Below the pieces are notes generated by a model that saw nothing but the letters and a program-made list of their open reading frames with translations, had not been told where the DNA came from and made no database searches. A DNA stretch of 7,725 bases, taken from Clostridia bacterium (lineage in GTDB: Bacteria > Bacillota > Clostridia > Oscillospirales > Butyricicoccaceae). Below, in pieces: positions 5,006 to 7,725 of the stretch; the first letter of the stretch is position 1, and every line of letters begins with the position of its first letter. The position numbers and the translations under genes are program-made. Location of the stretch: the NCBI GenBank assembly GCA_017556565.1, contig JAFYMQ010000220.1, forward strand, positions 1 through 7,725. Reading direction: 5' to 3'.

Positions 5006-6415
5006 TTACCACTCCATCTCGTTTAATTTAAGCAGCGCACGTGCGTAGATACGCATACCCCGCTGCAATCTGTCAAGTGATACGCTTTCGTCTTTGCCGT
5101 GGGCGCCGCCGTGACCCTTGGGGAAATCATCGGGAGGCAGGCAGCCGTTCATACCGTATACCAGAGCGTTGGGCAGAACGTGGGCATAGGTGCCGCCGCC
5201 TACTGTGTAGGGTGCGCTGTTTGCGCCGCACTGTTCGTTGGCGATTTGGGTCAGCTCATCTATAACGTCCCAGTCTCTATTGAGCAGATATGGGTCGGTG
5301 CCGCGCTGAATGCCCGCAATTTCAAAGCCTCTTGCCTCGCAAAGCGCCTGCAGTCCCTCGGCAATCCTGTCATAGGTAGTCTCTATAGGATAGCGGATAT
5401 TGAGACCGAACTCGGGCTTGCCATCTCTGTGCCGCACGTCCACCATGGCAAGGGTCAGATCTCCCATGATCCCGCTCTTGCAGTCGATGCCGAACATCTC
5501 GCCCGCCACGTCAACCGACACGTCGCGCAGGAATGCGGCCTTGAGGGCATCACCCTCGCTGAGCATACCGCTTGACAGCAGCGCGCTTGTGATGACGGTG
5601 ATCATATTGCCCTCACGCTGGGGGTGGGCGCAATGTACGGGCGCGGTATTGGCGGTAAGCTTGACTGTGCCGTCAGCACAAGTCTCGCACTCGCATCCCT
5701 CTGCCGAGGCAAGATGGGCAGCGCTGAGCCACGCCTCGGCTTTGCCGGGTGAGTCGTCCTTGCCCGCCTCAAGCCTGATGTTGTCCCACGGGGTTTTGGC
5801 AATGATGCGTGCGCGGACGCAGCCTTTGCCGCCGTAGCCTACGGGGAAGCCGCTGTCGGGCACAAGTGACAGTCTGGGTGCGGGATATTTTTGCAAAAAG
5901 GCTTTTACATCGGCCTTTTCGGGGGTGTTATGAACCTCTGCCATGGCAGTTTCTTCGTTGCTGCCCACGAACAGGGCGGGGTTATAGCGGAGCTTTATGC
6001 CCAGTTTTTTGAATATCTGCAGCAGGCGCAGAACGGCGATTAGCTGCCCTTTGTTGTCGGTAGCGCCGCGGCCGATGATGCAGCCTTTGTACTCTATGGC
6101 ATTGTAGGGGTCATAGTTCCAGCCTATCCCCTCATGGACCACGTCGCCGTGTGCCCACACGCCAAGATCGATCTCGCCCTCATCGGGTGCAAGGCTGACA
6201 ACGCCCGTACCGTAGTCGCGAGTAACAAATCCACGCTCTGCGCCGATCTTGAGCACCTCTTCCAGCAGCCGCTGAGGGCCTGCGCCGAAAGGTGCACCGG
6301 GCAGAGGCGCCTCTCTCACCGAGCGGATATTGACCAGCCTGATAACGTCGGCTGCTATATTGGCGCGGTCGCTCTCTATGAGCCGATCGATCTTTTTTAT
6401 AAGCTCATTGTCCAT
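5006..6415 (-). CDS. M20 family dipeptidase, PepV-like (second tandem copy)
   Basis: This 469-residue metallopeptidase has the length and residue spacing of PepV, the di-zinc dipeptidase of lactic acid bacteria. Metal and catalytic positions read in order: His89 and Asp91 (AHGDVV), Asp120 (GRGATDNKG), Glu154-Glu155 (SNEET), Asp187 (VPDSGFP) and His439 (GAHGKDES). These fall within a few residues of the PepV positions I remember (H87, D89, D119, E153, E154, D177, H439). PVHCAH (259-264) may supply the substrate-binding lid His. There is no signal peptide, so it is cytosolic and should act on imported dipeptides, possibly beta-Ala- or D-amino-acid-containing ones as in relatives. The start ATG at 6415 has AGAGGA at 6423-6428, 7 nt upstream. 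It follows its paralogue by 15 bp and is nearly fused to the next gene (2-bp gap). Confidence 0.9.
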   Translation of the reverse strand: MDNELIKKIDRLIESDRANIAADVIRLVNIRSVREAPLPGAPFGAGPQRLLEEVLKIGAERGFVTRDYGTGVVSLAPDEGEIDLGVWAHGDVVHEGIGWNYDPYNAIEYKGCIIGRGATDNKGQLIAVLRLLQIFKKLGIKLRYNPALFVGSNEETAMAEVHNTPEKADVKAFLQKYPAPRLSLVPDSGFPVGYGGKGCVRARIIAKTPWDNIRLEAGKDDSPGKAEAWLSAAHLASAEGCECETCADGTVKLTANTAPVHCAHPQREGNMITVITSALLSSGMLSEGDALKAAFLRDVSVDVAGEMFGIDCKSGIMGDLTLAMVDVRHRDGKPEFGLNIRYPIETTYDRIAEGLQALCEARGFEIAGIQRGTDPYLLNRDWDVIDELTQIANEQCGANSAPYTVGGGTYAHVLPNALVYGMNGCLPPDDFPKGHGGAHGKDESVSLDRLQRGMRIYARALLKLNEMEW

Positions 6416-6430
6416 AGTTTGTTCCTCTTG

Positions 6431-7725
6431 TTACCAGTCCATCTCGTTGAGCGCCAGCAGTGTTCGGGCATAGATGCGCATTGCCCGCTGCAGGCGGTCA
6501 AGGGATACGCACTCGTCCTTGCCGTGAGCGCCGCCGTGACCCTTGGGGAAATCTTCGGGCGGGTTATAGCCGCTCATGCCGAAAGCAAGACCGTGGGGCA
6601 GGCAGTGAGCATAGGTGGCGCCGCTGAGGGTGTAGGGCTGTGCATCGGCTGCACACTGCTCGTTTGAGATCTCGGTCAGCTTTTGGATAACGTCCCAATT
6701 GGGATCGAGCAGGTAGGGGCGCACACCGCAATAGGTGTCCACCACCTCAAAATGGTTGACCTCGGCAACTTTTTTGAGCTGCTCAAGGATATTTTCAAAT
6801 GTAGTCTCCACGGGATAGCGGATATTGATACCAAACTCAGGCTTGCCGTCAACCTCAATAGTGTCAAGCATAGCCAGAGTCAGATCGCCCACCGCTCCGC
6901 CGCCGCAGTTGATACCGAACATCTCACCTGTCACGTCCAGAGAGACGGCTTTGAGAAGCTCGGCTTTTGCTTTGTCCTCGCCCTCAAGCAGATTATGCTC
7001 AAGCAGGCCGCCCAGCACAAGGGTGACCATATTGCCGCCCGGCTTGGGGTGGGCGGGATGTACGGGTGGGGTCTCGGCGGTGATACGGGTGCTCTCTCCC
7101 CGCTCGACGGTGCAGTTTTCTATATCGGGGCAGCTGCCAAATGCCAGCTGAGCGCAGGCAAAGCCGGGTGCCTGAGCGGTGCCCGCGGTGAAGTGCAGCT
7201 TGTTCCAGGGGGTCTTGGCTCTGAATCGCACACGCATAGAGCCCTTGCCGCCGTAGCCTACGGGGAAGCCGCTGTCGGGTACAAGCGACAGTCTGGGGCA
7301 AGAGTAGAGATTGAGGAAGCCCTGTGCATCGGGGTTGCCCGCGACACCGAACATATCACCCATAGCCGTCTCCTCGTCGCTGCCCACATACAGAGCGGGG
7401 TTGTAACGGAGCTTTATATCAAGTTTTTTGAATATCTGCAGCAGGTGCAGGATGGCTGCAAGCTGACCTTTGTTGTCGGTAGCGCCTCGGCCGATGATAA
7501 CGCCCTTGTACTCAATAGCGTTAAAAGGCTCGTAGATCCAGCCGCTGCCTTCGTGCACAACGTCGCCGTGTGCCCAGATGCCGAGATCGATATCGCCCTC
7601 ATTGTAAGCGGCGCTTACTACGGCGACATTCTCATAATCGCGCACCGCAAAGCCCCTCTCTGCGCCCATCTCAAGCACTGTGTCCAGCACACGACGCACT
7701 CCCGCACCAAAGGGAGCGCCCGGCA
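6431..7725 (-). CDS. M20 family dipeptidase, PepV-like (first tandem copy, 5' end outside window)
   Basis: The frame runs off the right edge. The last readable codons are PGAPFGAG, matching residues 39-46 of the downstream paralogue, so about 38 N-terminal residues are missing. The GTG at 7699 is in frame but lies inside conserved sequence and is not the start. All metal-site motifs are present: AHGDVV, GRGATDNKG, SDEET, PDSGFPVGYGGKG and GHGGAHGKDE. Over a 76-residue block around the active site (DLG to ETAM) it is about 84% identical to the next gene, with more divergence in the lid domain (for example the segment after KTPW). It is the most upstream gene of the operon visible here, and its promoter lies beyond the window. 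It is probably a cytosolic dipeptidase with a related but distinct specificity. Confidence 0.9.
   Translation of the reverse strand, partial: PGAPFGAGVRRVLDTVLEMGAERGFAVRDYENVAVVSAAYNEGDIDLGIWAHGDVVHEGSGWIYEPFNAIEYKGVIIGRGATDNKGQLAAILHLLQIFKKLDIKLRYNPALYVGSDEETAMGDMFGVAGNPDAQGFLNLYSCPRLSLVPDSGFPVGYGGKGSMRVRFRAKTPWNKLHFTAGTAQAPGFACAQLAFGSCPDIENCTVERGESTRITAETPPVHPAHPKPGGNMVTLVLGGLLEHNLLEGEDKAKAELLKAVSLDVTGEMFGINCGGGAVGDLTLAMLDTIEVDGKPEFGINIRYPVETTFENILEQLKKVAEVNHFEVVDTYCGVRPYLLDPNWDVIQKLTEISNEQCAADAQPYTLSGATYAHCLPHGLAFGMSGYNPPEDFPKGHGGAHGKDECVSLDRLQRAMRIYARTLLALNEMDW

Noticed and set aside
5004..5012. GTG at 5012 as start of the first AbgB-like gene
   Set aside because: The paralogue aligns from ATG 5003, and GTG would overlap the preceding stop codon with no better ribosome binding site.
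2577..5048. An 823-codon open frame on the plus strand opposite the two AbgB-like genes
   Set aside because: It starts at TTG inside the terminator tail without a ribosome binding site, encodes no recognisable domain, and its internal repeat only mirrors the duplication on the other strand. Antisense openness is expected from the codon bias of the two conserved genes.

Overview
The window looks like a chromosomal segment of a moderately GC-rich Firmicute, most likely a gut-type Clostridia member. Supporting signs are strong AGGAGG-like ribosome binding sites, sigma-A-type promoters with 17-bp spacers, AT-rich gaps between GC-rich genes, and a lysine-start lipoprotein-style leader at the left edge. 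No sequence search was possible, so this taxonomic placement is inference.

Left edge (1-351): the first 20 codons of a minus-strand exported protein, probably a lipoprotein, with a good promoter, a perfect 20-bp-arm palindrome of unknown role, and a second weaker promoter candidate.

Sugar-phosphate block (352-2580): a minus-strand pair encodes an archaeal-type triosephosphate-isomerase-like protein and a YjbQ (UPF0047) protein, and ends at a clear intrinsic terminator. The YjbQ gene carries an apparent one-base deletion that splits its first 28 codons from the rest. Divergently transcribed, from a promoter only about 30 bp away, is a SIS-domain sugar-phosphate isomerase of the KpsF/GutQ type. 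It keeps three of the four catalytic positions I recall for KdsD but has His where KdsD has Lys. The three genes look like one small phosphosugar module with an unknown substrate.

Peptidase block (2598-7725): four tightly packed minus-strand genes, all M20-family metallohydrolases. In transcription order these are two tandem PepV-like dipeptidases (the first cut by the window edge) and two tandem AbgB-like amidohydrolases. Each pair is a tandem duplication. The AbgB-like pair is about 75% identical without gaps, with divergence concentrated in the C-terminal third. The operon promoter lies beyond 7725. The operon converges on the SIS gene at a shared, roughly bidirectional terminator. The natural reading is a cytosolic set of hydrolases for imported dipeptides and N-acyl amino acids.

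No tRNA, rRNA, CRISPR array, insertion sequence or phage gene was seen. The most unusual points are the frameshifted yjbQ, the Lys-to-His change in the SIS active site, the doubly duplicated four-hydrolase operon, and the large palindrome at 245-288.
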